A stretch of DNA of 64,000 nucleotides from NCBI GenBank assembly GCA_050084515.1, contig CM114275.1, forward strand, positions 4,092,001 to 4,156,000, in the 5' to 3' direction. Below, piece by piece: positions 21,397 to 33,450 of this stretch. Every line of letters begins with the position of its first letter. The stretch's first letter is position 1. The translations under genes and the position numbers were made by a program. Below the pieces are notes generated by a model. It saw nothing but the letters and a program-made list of their open reading frames with translations, did not search any database and was not told the origin of the DNA. Source of the DNA: Blasia pusilla (Eukaryota; Marchantiophyta; Marchantiopsida; Blasiales).

Positions 21397-24300
21397 ATGT
21401 TGGATAATGGAATAAAGGTAATGAAGCGCGATCAAAGTTTGGACAATCGTTGGGTTGTTCCTTACAATCCTTTGTTATGTACTTTCTTTGATTGTCATAT
21501 CAATTTGGAGATCACGAATAACATTTTGGCTGTGAAATACTTATATAAATATGTATATAAGGAATACATATGTATGTATATAAGGAATCTGATGCAATAT
21601 CATTTAAGGTTTCAAATGATGCAACCACTGAAACAACAAGGGAGACAATCGATGAAACATCATATTATCTTGATGCGAGGTAATGATTCTTTTGTGACTT
21701 TTTTTTTCATTGCTTCAATATGTCTATACATTCGAGAACATATGATATCTTACTAATTTATTTTTATTATTATTATTGTGTATCACATATAGATATGTTT
21801 CTTCCTCCGAGGCATGTTGGAGATTGTTCAAGTTTAGCTTACATGCGGAATATCCAAGTATTGTAAGGTTGGCGGTTCATCTACCGGAGTTACAAACCAT
21901 TTTCTTCAATGATCATGACAATGTTGAAGAGATACCACAAAGGAATAGGAAGACAACTCTTACACAATGGTTTGTAACTAATCACTTAGATTTGGAGGCT
22001 CGAAAATATCTATACATCGAGTTTCCTTCCTATTATCGTTGGAGTAAAAAAAAATGGATTCGACGAATTCAAAGGAGAAATGGTTGTGGTCATCCTATTG
22101 GTCGTTTGTATCTTACTCATCTCGGTAAATATGTTTGCAATTTCTACAATGTACTTACAAATTACGTAAATATTCAAGCATCATTTAATAATTGTTATGT
22201 GTGGTATATAAAGTGATTACATTCAAGTTTTCATAGATGAAGGAGAACAACATTAGTTGCAGTTGCTACTTCATCATGTTCGAGGCGCAACTACGTATGA
22301 ATACTTGAGAACTGTCCAAAGAGCGCTATATCCAACATTTAAGGAGGCCGCTATTGAAATGGATCTTCTTGAGGATGATAGGGAAGTGTTCTCATGTTTT
22401 CAAGAAGCATCAGAAATCCGCACAGGTTGGAGCCTCCGTCAACTCTTTCCTATTATTCTTGCTTACAACACCCCAACTCGGCCTGATCAACTATGGAGTA
22501 AATTTTTTATCCCACTCATAGAGGATATTTTACATAAACGACGAGAGATCATTCCTATTCCTACTTCCATAATAACAATTCTTATTTTATCCTTTTTCTT
22601 TTGGACTTATTTCCCAAATCATGGCCTTTATGCAGAAAATAGGGATTCCTTATCTTGCTCTAGATGCTTTAATTATTAACACTTCATTATTGGAGGTTCA
22701 CTACCTTTGCAAGATCAAGGTTAACGATTATCCGCCCATATATGCCTCAGGCGGATTTCCAAGCTTCATCTTTATATTCGTATTTGGAAGCGGAAGAGCT
22801 CAAGTATGATCAAGATGACTTACATGAACAAGCTAGGTTAGGAGAGCAAAATTTGAATGATGGACAATGGTTGATTTGGGATGGTATACACAATAAACCT
22901 GATAGTATTATTGCTGGTGATATTTCTTCTTGTTAAAGATTATTCTTCATTGACAGACATGGCGGAACTGGAAAAACCTTTTTATACAATCTTCTTCTTG
23001 CAAGTGTAAGAGGTGCTGGAGGCATAGCTTTAGTTGTCGCTTCATCTGGAACAGTTGCTTCGTTGTTAAATGGAGGACGCACTGCGCATACACATTTCAA
23101 GATTCCAATTAATGTAGATGAAAACTTCACTTACAAGTAAGTATCTACTCATTTCATGACTTGGTATTTCTTTTAATGTGGTAAAGAGAACACTTGCCCA
23201 ACATACTAATATCTTTCGATATATTATTTTGTAGTTTATCTTTTAATAGCAAAGCTGCACGCTTGACTCAAAAGGCTTGGCTTATAATATGGGATGAGGC
23301 ACCAATGACTCATCGCCATGCATTTGAGGTTGTAAATTGATCTTTTCAAGATATCATGGGAGTGGTATCCGAAAACTTGAGGAATGTTCCGTTCAGTGGC
23401 AAATTAATGATCTTTGGTGGAGATTTTTGCTAAGTGTTACATGTTGTGTGTCATGGAGACCGTCCAAAAATTATTCAAGCTACATTAAAGAGGTCATATT
23501 TATGGTCTCATGTGAGGGTAATGAAGCTTCCAAATTTTGAACGAGGAGAGTTCAAAATTTGGAAGTGAACATGCATGTACAACAATAAGCTTTTGCAGAT
23601 TGGCCATTGGAGGTTGGAGAGGGTCGTGTGCCTCCGGAATCTCACTTGGGAGAGAATTTTATATGATTTCCAAATGATATGATGACCAAGAGTAAGAAGA
23701 TAAGTGATCTTATTAACATTATCCATGGAAATGATTATGAAAAGTTTTGTGACATCAACTTTTTAAGAGGTACAACAATTCTTACACCGAAAAATCGAAA
23801 TGTTGATGTCATCAATGCAGAAGTAATGTCTCGATTCTATGGAGAGGTAATCTTGGTTTTCAAATAATTTTCATGTCATTTTCTTCACAAGTACTTGAAT
23901 TATATTATGCATCAAAACTAAAATCATCTTTTAAGATATGTTTGTTCTATGCAAGAACGTACTTATCTTAGTGTTAGTGTTGATTCCGTTTCGGATGAGA
24001 GGATGAGTTATATCTATCCGACATAATTCTATAATACGTGCTTACCGTTAGGTTTACCACCACATTGTTTAAGCTTGAAAATTGGTGCACCTATAATGCA
24101 TTTACGAAACTTGAACGGTTCAAAGGGACAAGCTAATGGAACTCAATTGGTGATCCGTGGATTCATGCCGAAATTATCACAGGAAAGAACACACGAGATT
24201 GAGTCTTTATTCCATGAATTCCATTGATTGCATCACACTCAAGTTTATCTTTTGATTTAGGTAGATTTCAATTTCCTATTCGTCCTACTTTTGCCATGAC

Positions 24301-24487
24301 TATCAATAAATCTCAAGGTCAAACCTTGAAAAATATAGGAATTTACCTACCTAAATCAATATTTTCTCATGGTCAATTATATATAGCATTGTCAAGAGTA
24401 GGACAAACAAAGGCAATTAATATAACAATAGGAAGTGATGCACTTTCAAATGATAAAAAGACACTTCACACAAAATATGATGTATAA
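21397..24487 (+). pseudogene. Helitron C-terminal Rep and PIF1-like helicase, with introns
   Basis: DNRWVVPYNPLLC (21,440) and VKYLYKYVYK continue the Rep protein. A 113-bp intron (21680-21792, GT...AG) joins DAR to YVSSSEACW. The helicase follows: Walker A HGGTGKTF near 22,960, IIWDEAPMTHRHA (Walker B) near 23,290, and near 24,300 the C-terminal TINKSQGQTL and LYIALSRVG blocks of SF1 helicases. A second intron at 23137-23234 (GTAAGT...TTGTAG) interrupts the helicase. Frameshifts and stops occur throughout. The helicase would unwind DNA during rolling-circle transposition. Confidence 0.88.
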
Positions 24488-24546
24488 AGAAATACTATAA
24501 TGAAATAAATTTCTTCTTGTTGATATTTTATACATTGATATTATAC

Positions 24547-24574
24547 CCGTGCATCGCACGTGCACCTTACTAGT
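24547..24574 (+). repeat. Helitron 3' terminus: hairpin plus CTAG
   Basis: CCGTGCATCGCACGTGC forms a short GC-rich hairpin (CGTGC/GCACG) and about nine bases later comes CTAG at 24570-24573, followed by T. This is the plant Helitron 3' end signature, 85 bases after the last helicase codon. Confidence 0.85.
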
Positions 24575-25964
24575 ATCGAAATATAACCTGATGTAGTGAT
24601 TAAAACCATGTGTTAAAGCAGTTAGCATCCATTAGGTCCAAAGTAGTAATTATCCATTGGTAAATTGTCTCAAAGCATAAATGAGGAATCGTTTTAGTAA
24701 CGGCGATCTTAGAGGGTCGTCAATTTTTTTTAACCAAAACTTTTGGGTGCAGAAATGGACATGTGTATAATCGAAAGCAATTACTAAAGATCGATGTATT
24801 TTGCTCCATTATTCAATGGGAACTTCCTTTGGTCATAGAAATGAGGGTCGCCGCGACCCTGGGCGCATGCATGAGATAAGGCCCTTAGGGGTTGATCACA
24901 AGAACAGGCGCGAACCTCGTGGTTACCCATTTTCTGAGCCCAAAACAAACGGTTATCCAACGGAATATGGAGAGCAAAAAATGATCTCAACTAATTACTT
25001 TCGGTCCTCCGTTAAATAAATTTGTGGGGATGTTGGATCCAATTTAATGCGCAAAATTTTTGGGTCCAAAAAAATTGGTGACCTTACATGGTCATCGTGA
25101 CCTTACGCACATGGGATCAAGCCCTTAGATAGCACGATTGTAGATCCGGTGTCATAGGGAAACAAAATCCAAATCCGTTAGGGATTCACCTTAAATAAAG
25201 TAATTTAAACTAGTTTAGTAGTATGGTCCCGATTCCACGAGATTGTGCTTATTTGTAGATACTAGTGATATTTCTTTTGAAGATGTAGTTTTTGAAACAA
25301 ACATTTTATTATACATGCCACTAGAAAAAGAAGTATAATTATGGGAAAAAAAACACTTTTGCATTGCATTCTATGTAATAATATTTCTTATCCTCTACCC
25401 ATTCATTATTGCCAATAGGGATTGAACTCCAAGAACCCATCGGATATACATTGATTTTCTAAATCTTAATATACAAAATCACATAAAAGATTAGTAAAGA
25501 TAAACTTTTTGCTAGAATATTAATGATACAAACCTCTAAGCTTACTTAGAATAGCTTTCAACCAATAGGCTTTAATTAAGGTTGCAAGGACGAGATGTTT
25601 TCCCTCATTGATCGGGAAAAAAAGTTGTCTAAGGTATGATTTCTTATTTAAAGTTTATTAAATAAGAAAATTGAATTCAATTAGAAGTGCGTTAGTAAAT
25701 ATTTCTTGTTTCTAATATTTTCTAATAATTTTTTAAAAGAAATAAGAATTCACATAAATTTAATTTATGGATTCTCCTTAAGCAAATAGGGTTCCTTGTC
25801 CAATGAAAAATGAGAATGTATATGGTAACTAATTATATCATAAGTTTTATAATCTTTTGTTTTGTATAGTTAAGATTGTAGGTAAGAGTATAATCTTGGT
25901 TGACATGTAATCGTGAGTTAGCAAAGCATATTTTTTAGTTAGAGAAGTTATGAAAATATCTCAA
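24575..25964. other. AT-rich intergenic DNA
   Basis: No gene seen. Around 24,846-24,862 AGGGTCGCCGCGACCCT is a short palindrome, and nearby bases are GC-richer than the flanks. The rest is AT-rich without recognisable coding sense. Confidence 0.5.
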
Positions 25965-26177
25965 TCTATATTATAATTGGAGAATACGTCTGAATGTCCC
26001 CTTCAATTTTCAAACTTTTCTCTTCTTGACACTTGGCACTTTCAACCAATAGGATCATTCACTTTATGAGTCAAAAGATCATTCAAAATTTATTTAAAAT
26101 ATCACTTGACAGTTTTGAAAGTTAATTACCATTTCGAAAAGTAATTTAAACTCGTGCATCGTATGGGCGTACATTAG
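25965..26177 (+). mobile_element. small non-autonomous Helitron (candidate)
   Basis: It begins TCTATATTATAATTGGAGA after an A. It ends with a degenerate CGTGCATCGTATGGGCG hairpin and TTAG before a T. The 3' end resembles the autonomous Helitron end at 24,547-24,573, with the canonical CTAG mutated to TTAG. At about 213 bp it has no coding capacity. Confidence 0.55.
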
Positions 26178-26310
26178 TCATTTAGATAATAGATAACCCA
26201 AAAAACTTTGAATGATAGAATAGAAAAGTTTAAAACTTAAGTTTTTGTATAACCCCCAACTTTGGAGGAGGGGATAAAGACTTAGTTGCAAGCTCTTGAA
26301 TGTTTTAGTT

Positions 26311-26935
26311 TTTTCGGAATGTGAAATAAAAAGAAAATTGAGAGTAGAAATTCAAAGTTTTTTTTAATTTCATGTAAAGAACTAGAATGGTACCAAAATT
26401 ATTCACACACATTTTAACCATACCTAGACATAGAGGTTATCACAAAACTACTGAGACTATAACATGGTATGAGGTTGTGTTACAATTAAAATTTTCAAAT
26501 TTATACACAAATTTTTTTATCTTCAACGTTTAATTTTTTTTGGAATATGAAATAAAAATAAAAATGAGAATAGAAATTCAAAGTTTGGTTTTTAATTTCA
26601 CGTAATGAAATGGAATGGTACCAAAATCATTCATACACCTTTTAACCATAGCTAGACAAAACTATTAAGACTAGAACATGGTCCAAGGTTGTGTAACAAT
26701 TATATTTTTCAAATTGATACCCACATCTTTTTTCTTATTTTTTTTCTTTTTGGAATATAAAATAAAAATGAGAGTAGATATTCAAAGTTTGGTTCTTAAT
26801 TTCACGTAAAGAAACGGAATAGTAAATTATTTATGCATCTTTAACCATAGACATAAAGATTATCACAAATTTATTAAGACTAGAATATTGTCCGAGGTTG
26901 TGTTACAAACAAAATTTTCAAATTGACACACACTT
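26311..26935. repeat. tandem repeat, three copies of about 212-224 bp
   Basis: Each copy starts with TTGGAATATGAAATAAA-like sequence, then GAGAGTAGAAATTCAAAGTTT, ATGGTACCAAAAT (lost in copy three), TTTTAACCATA and GGTTGTGTTACAA. Copies start near 26311, 26535 and 26747. They are AT-rich and diverged, with no coding sense. Confidence 0.85.
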
Positions 26936-28873
26936 TTTTAATCTTATTTCAGAAAATATAAGTTTGCATCGTTGGATAGCCTCTTAATTTAGAAAGAAGG
27001 TGACAAAGGAAATATTAATACACTAGAATTATTTAGATCATTCTATTGGAATTGAAAGATTGAATTATAACTAATTTAACTCTCACTTTAATATTTTAAT
27101 TATAACTCCACGTACACACATGTTACAACTTATATAATGGTCACACATATCATGAAAAGAATTCCAAAATTTTAGTTGATCATGAGCTTATAAGATATTT
27201 TATTTGCAAGACATGTACATTGACTTTATAATAACAAAAGAATTAGACATACAACTTAAGATTATTGTTTAGTATTATTTCTTGTTTTAGGTTAATAAAA
27301 GTAAATCCTAACAATTAGATGGACTAAAAATTGGGATATGAGAGAATAATTCCTTATGAATGCCTTAATGATTAGTCTCATTTAGTCAAGTTATTCAAGC
27401 ATGACTATACGCGCCAAACAAATCATAAGTTATGAATATTATATGACTAATACATATTTGCTACTATTTGTGTCATAATTACATGACTACTAGCCTAAGA
27501 TCATGCGATGCATAGGATTAAATTAAAACTCAAATTATTCAAAATTCTCAAGGGTCATTTAAAATCAATTTCGAATGATCTTATTGGCTTGGAAGGTAAG
27601 GGATCTTCTTGATTAAAATTCCAAATTTCAAGAGGAGAGGAGTTTGCAAAATAAAGGGGAACTCTCCAATAATAATATAAATAATAGGTTCCTCTAGTAA
27701 AAAATATTTGACTTAATCGATATAGCCATAATCTCAATTATTTTTTGCAATAATAACTCATTTCCTAGTAAAAAAAATGATATTGTTCTTATAGTATCCA
27801 GACTCCTACTTGAAGAGTTTCTATCATTCAATCATACCCAACCAAATACATAGTGTGTTACCCACGCACCATTGCTAACAAAATAAATATTCACTCTATT
27901 AAAGTCTATTTGCTCATAAAAATGCATCACCTACTTGTAAGGTTATAATCTTACATGCCTACTGACACATAAGTCTAGATCACTCTCAAAATCTTTTGAC
28001 GTCTATTAAAGAATAACCACAAACTCTTCCAACGCATCCTTTAAATAGGCTTCAGATGAGGCTCCGAAAGAGAATTCTAATGGTTTCCTTAAAGAGTCAT
28101 ATCCCAAGAAATCCTAACTAATTATTACATCTTCAAATGACATCTTGCTAACTCCTCAATAATGCTAAATCAAATATTCTTTGAAAGACACATCCCTTCA
28201 CAATCTAAGATTCAAAACGATATTTTTCTTAACCAAATAGTGCTAACGTCTTTCCATTGAATATCTTCGTCTACACAAATCTTTGTCTTTAGATTCTTCG
28301 AACTCTTGGTCTTCTTTGCGACTATCTTGTGCAAAAGACATTGTTAATTCTTTGCTACGACTATTGTCTTTGCGCCTTTTTTGTTAAGTACTTCCTTCTT
28401 CTAAAGAGTTTTCATTATATCCCATGCATAGAATCTTCATTCCTATGTCTTCGCGAGGACCTGCAAATTTTCTTCATTACTTCTTCATTTTGACATCTTA
28501 ATTAATTGTTCACCAATTGCTTCACACATATAGTCTTTATTGTCAAGGTTATTCAATCTTTATCCCTATCATACATCATAAAGTTGATTCCCCCAAGAGG
28601 AGTCTTCCCCTTCTTTCATACTTCTTTCTCCCATCCTCAAAACTACACCAACTTTTTGGGATTGTCTTGTATTCAAATTTTATTCTCTCTTCTTTTACAA
28701 ATATGTATTTACACAAAGACTATGTCTTCCCTCATTTCCTACTTTTAAGTACTTCACATATACAAACAGATATGCCCTCCTTCCTAGTTTTACTCCTATC
28801 TTCAAAATTAAAAAAACCACCTCGTACCACAATAAGTTTAGACACATGTCACCTCACTAATGTCTAAGAGACT
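26936..28873. other. AT-rich intergenic DNA, no gene seen
   Basis: Nothing coding is supported. From 28,230 to 28,750 the plus strand is pyrimidine-rich (CTTC and TTCTTTG motifs) and gives artefactual open frames. The Helitron-like words near 27,490 are too degenerate to call. Confidence 0.5.
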
Positions 28874-29560
28874 TGTTAGAGTTAAATGAGAAAGGAGAAG
28901 AAGCCATCCTTTAGTTCTTCCTTAGGGTCATCCATTGAATTTGGATAATAGCAAATAATTTTGATTGGTATGGTAAGAAAATTATAAGATGATATGGAAA
29001 ATCTTATCAGAACATTGATTTACTAAGTATATTTTTTAGAAGAATACTTGATATGGTATGTGATATTGGAATACGCCCAGAGGATTTGTTTTATTAGTTT
29101 GCAAAGGATGATCCTATATATTTAAGATTAAACAATCCATAAAGTTCATTGTAGTTCTTATCTTTATCAAGGATATCTTGGATATTTTATAGTAATGATT
29201 CTTTTTATAATCATCTTTTGTTAATCATGGTTAAGTTAGAGTCTATATCATATAGCGCATAAATAGGAAATAACTAATCAAAATTAGAAAAGATAAATAA
29301 CATGTAATAAAGATGGAAGTGGGCCCAAAGTAGGATAAGAATGAGATCATGGATAGATGTGATAAGATGAGATAAAGATACTAAAGTCCAAAGAAGATCC
29401 TTTCATTCTGGGAGAAGAGACCACGTAGGATAAAGATGGATAGACATAATTTGTCTTTGTAGTACCTGTCTCTAAATATATAAAGAAAGAGGAGAGGCCT
29501 CTAGGGACTTTCTACTTTTTGTGCAATTCTAGAGTGTTTGAGATTTACAATGGTATCAGA
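28874..29560 (+). mobile_element. LTR retroelement (copia-like) 5' LTR and primer-binding site
   Basis: The LTR runs from TGTTAGAGTT (28874) to GAGATTTACA (29549), 676 bp with TG...CA ends. One base later comes TGGTATCAGA (29551-29560), the complement of the initiator tRNA-Met 3' end and the usual plant primer-binding site. A TATA-like AAATATATAAAG near 29,475 suits the LTR promoter. The next 150 bases hold a decayed gag-like start (LPTKVDNLSWKN). No 3' LTR was found, so this is a remnant. Copia rather than gypsy is inferred from that gag-like start. Confidence 0.8.
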
Positions 29561-32500
29561 ATATCGTAGGAATATTGCTCTTCCAACGAAAGTGGATAAC
29601 CTCTCTTGGAAGAATAACCAAGTAATGATCTAGAATTGCGAATTAAGAGAGGCTTGTTAGAGGTTGACAATAGCTATAGAACTACAAGTAGAGTAAGGGG
29701 GGAGGATTATTTTGCATGTAATGGATGGAAAACGAGGCAAAATGACTCATAATTTTCCATTTATAAATTCGTTGACCATCAAACTCTCATATGTAGATAG
29801 ACATTGGTTCACATGATATCTTGTTTATCGCTTTGGTGAAGCTTTCATCATACAAGTGATGGAGTCTTGCTTCTTGGTGATCCTCCCAATTATTTTATAT
29901 GATCGTGTGTGGATTGCACTTTTTTATATCTTTTTTAAATGAGATATGGATGATGGACTTGAATAGGCCTCGACGAGAGCTTTTTAACCGTCAATGTATA
30001 TTCTACGTGGTTTGTTGAGCCAAGATAGCACATAGAGAGTTTATGATAAGGAAGTTTAGCTAAGCTTATTATGATAAGATTTGAGTAAGTGAGTGAATGA
30101 ATGAAGAAATTTTCTTGTTGATTTGAATATAGAAGAGAGTTAGTCCATCTTGAATATCAGCCATGATTTATTGAGAGCTAATCTAATAAGAGTGAGAGAT
30201 TTGTAAATCAATATAATGATCGACTAGTTTATCCATTAAGAGGGACACTAATGGTGATGCTAATAGGCAATTCATAGATTCATACATATATCCAAAACTA
30301 GTACATATGAATCTCCAACTTCTAAAGATTTTCAAAGAAACAAAATAAGCTCACAATTGGATGTTTGTCATAGAGTTAAATATCTACGCCTTCTAAGTTC
30401 TAACTAATCCTCAAAGAGATTCCGACCTTGACGTACGTTTGAATAAATAGTTCAAATTTTTGAACTTTATCGCATGGAGCTTGATTTGGAGAAAGAAAAT
30501 TGAGATGGATAGTCATCAAAATTCTCTACTTGTGAAAATTGAATACCTATTATCCATCCCAATTTTTTTCATTGCTCAATGAAGCATATATGTTGCAAAT
30601 TTCATTGAACAATACCACTTGAACTAATTTATTTCCGATTGTTTTTCCCCTCTCTACAATGGATATAGGAATTGATTAGGGAACTCTATCATTCAACCCT
30701 TTCATCCATCGAGTTAATGTCCTATGATAAGGGATCTCTAAATATGATGGAGACATTGTGCAATAATTCCCGTGTAAGCATTAGTTTAGAAACAAGTTCT
30801 AAGAAAATTGGATAATCATGTAGAATTTTACATCTTACTTTCAAGTAACCATACAAATTTTCTATTGTTCCTCTAGACTTTGATGTATATCCAAAAAAAT
30901 CTTTTTATGAAGGATCATCTTGATGCAAGTATGGATTGAAACACTTTAATACCCCTAATTGAAGGGGATATACCATATCCCAAAGAACTACAATCAAGAT
31001 AGCTTGATTCTCTCCATTTCCAAGTGGCAAAGTGATTTTGACTAAAGAAATTATTTGTTTCTATTCAGTGTGCTGAACTATTGTAGATTTCCAAACCTGT
31101 GTAATATTTTGAGTAGAGTTCAGCATAGTACAATACGGGTCCCCAAAAGTTCATATCAACATCAAAACCTCTTTGAGAAGCATCGGACAACCAAAGTGGT
31201 GATTCCTACAGCTCTAAAATATGTTTTGTTAGTAGATATAAATTAAAGTTTATGTCAGATCCATCTCTCACTCCTCTTGTTTGTGAGATTCCAAATATAC
31301 GCTCATATATTGCTCATTTTTTTGTTCATTTCATCAATTATTGGCTATCTAAGAAAATTTGAATATAGTTTATGGCTATTTGTGAGAATATCTATATCTA
31401 ATAATTAGCGACCCCAAATGCATAATTATATAAGATAGATAGAGAATAAGACAAAATTGGCAACATATTTGAATTTTGTTGTTTGAACCATATTAAACGG
31501 GTAGAAATAGGTAGGAATAGACAAAACGGATAGGGATTTGAGTGGAGTAAAAAATTTTATTAATCAAATAATAATTTAATTTATAGTATAATGTATTATT
31601 ATAAATAGTAGTAAAGTGGAATAATTCTGATAAATAACCAAAATTTTAGAAATTTTTTCCTTAATTCATATTTGATGGAAAGGGAAAATAAATTATAATA
31701 GAGAAGGAGTAGATTTTGTTTAAATTTTATGGAGGATAAATTACTTAGGGTATTGGGATATCATTTAAATTTTAATGGAGGATTGTAATTATTTAGAAGA
31801 ATGGAATATTATTACTCTTCTAAGTTTTAGAAAATAGAATTTAAAATTAAATTTTAAAATAAATAATGTGATTAATTCTAAAAATAATCATATTAATTCA
31901 CGTGTGAAATTTTGGAAAAGGAAAATATTTTTCTAATTAAAAACAAAATAAAAATGTAGTTAGTGCATGTTATTTTGGTGGAAAGAGTGGAAGGGGAAGG
32001 ATAGTTATCGTTCAAATCTTTACGGAAGAATGAAATTACTTAGGGGAGATCGGAATTATTTAAAGGTGAAATTTTCTTACTCTTTTAAGATATTAAAAAG
32101 TGAAAATCAAATTCAAAACTTAAATATAATTTCAAAAAACTATTATTGACACTTATTTTTAAGCCCTTCTATTGAGAAAATTTTTGTCACACGGGCAGGG
32201 CAACATACTAGTTAATAATAATTGACTATCAAATATTGTGGAAGGCACATAAAATTCTTAAGTATGGATTATGGGAAAATCGATAGATAGGCCTTGTAAT
32301 GTATTTTTGTTAGCTAATTCAACTCTCTTGCTCTCTTGATCCCACTCTTACACGAGTGCCATAAATTGCTCAATCTCATCCATTAGTTTTTGGTAATTTC
32401 TATTAGAAAGTTTATGTCACTGTCTCAAACGAGTGTAAATAAGCACATCCTTATAAGTAGAAACCTTTTTTCTTATGATATTTTCCCGCTTGTTATCTTG

Positions 32501-32716
32501 GTTTAATCCATTATCATCTTCCTCCACTTAATTGATTTTGATGCAAATCTTTGAATATGAAGTAGAACATGCATAGGCTTGGATTATCAACATCATTGTC
32601 TTTAATTTCCCTCATCGTTGATGAAATAAATTAGTTAGCATGCCCGTGCTACATTTAAAAGAGATATTATTGTAAAGAATTATTTGTTAAAAATGAAAAT
32701 AAATAATGGACATTCT
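29561..32716. other. AT-rich decayed element DNA, no intact gene
   Basis: The first 150 bases are degenerate copia-like gag. The remainder has only short spurious frames. Around 31,710-32,110 two AT-rich blocks (GGAGGATAAATTACTTAGGG and TGAAATTACTTAGGGGAGAT variants) resemble each other. At 32,190-32,211 ACGGGCAGGGCAACATACTAG before T resembles a Helitron 3' end, but the hairpin is weak. Confidence 0.45.
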
Positions 32717-33165
32717 TTTTTAACCCACTCCTCACATATATAAAATCACCACTAAACCACTCCCTCCATAAATATAATCCCCATCAATCAAACTAAATCC
32801 CACTGCTTCCTATAATAATTATTACTAAGTTTTAACCCATTCCTCACATACATAAAATCACCACTAAACCAATCCCCCACAAATATAACCCCCGCCAATC
32901 AAATTAAATCCCACTATTTTATATAATAATTATTGCTAGGTTTTAATCTATTCCTCACATACATAAAATCACCATTAAACCATTCTCCCGTAAATATAAC
33001 CCTCACCAATGAAATTAAATCCCACTACTTCCTACAATAATTACTATTAAATTTTAACTCATTCCTCACATACATTAAATCATGACTAAACCACTATTCC
33101 ATAAAATATAACTCCCACTAATCAAATTAAACTCGACTACTTCCTACAATGATAACTATCCCAAA
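32717..33165. repeat. tandem repeat, four copies of 111-113 bp
   Basis: Units begin TTTTAACCCATTCCTCACAT at 32717, 32830, 32941 and 33052, each containing AAATCACCACTAAACCA, AAATATAAC and ATCAAATTAAATCCCACT. The spacing (113, 111, 111) is regular and divergence is moderate. No coding potential. Confidence 0.92.
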
Positions 33166-33450
33166 AATTTCATTTCTTCTCAAACCCATAGCAAATTACA
33201 AAATAAATATATGAAAGATAAAATAATAACATGTTACTATCTTGTCCTATTATGGTTGCTATCTTGTCTTATTCTACTTGTGGGATTGCGCATTATAATA
33301 TAGATACTTCCTACAATAATTACAATCCAAAAATTTTCATTTCTTCTCAAACCCATAGCAAATTACAAAATGAATACATGAAAGAAAAAATGATAATATG
33401 TTTTATCTTGTCTTATTCTACTTGTGGGGTTACGCATTATAGTATGGATC
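33142..33450. repeat. tandem duplication of about 150 bp
   Basis: The block from ACTTCCTACAAT through CATTTCTTCTCAAACCCATA to TTATTCTACTTGTGGG and CGCATTATA occurs at about 33142-33305 and again at about 33308-33450. The first copy carries an extra short TTACTATCTTGTCC-like insertion. It overlaps the end of the 111-bp array. Confidence 0.85.

Larger units (their letters stand above)
18996..24573 (+). mobile_element. autonomous-type Helitron, decayed
   Basis: The stretch encodes a Rep (HUH) domain and a PIF1-like helicase and ends in a hairpin followed by CTAG and a T, all typical of plant Helitrons, which transpose by rolling-circle replication. Coding parts are in many frames, so it is dead. 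The left boundary given is the first recognisable exon; the true 5' end was not found. Confidence 0.85.

Noticed and set aside
32181-32212. Definite Helitron 3' end
   Set aside because: CTAG before T is present but the upstream hairpin is too weak and no 5' partner was found.
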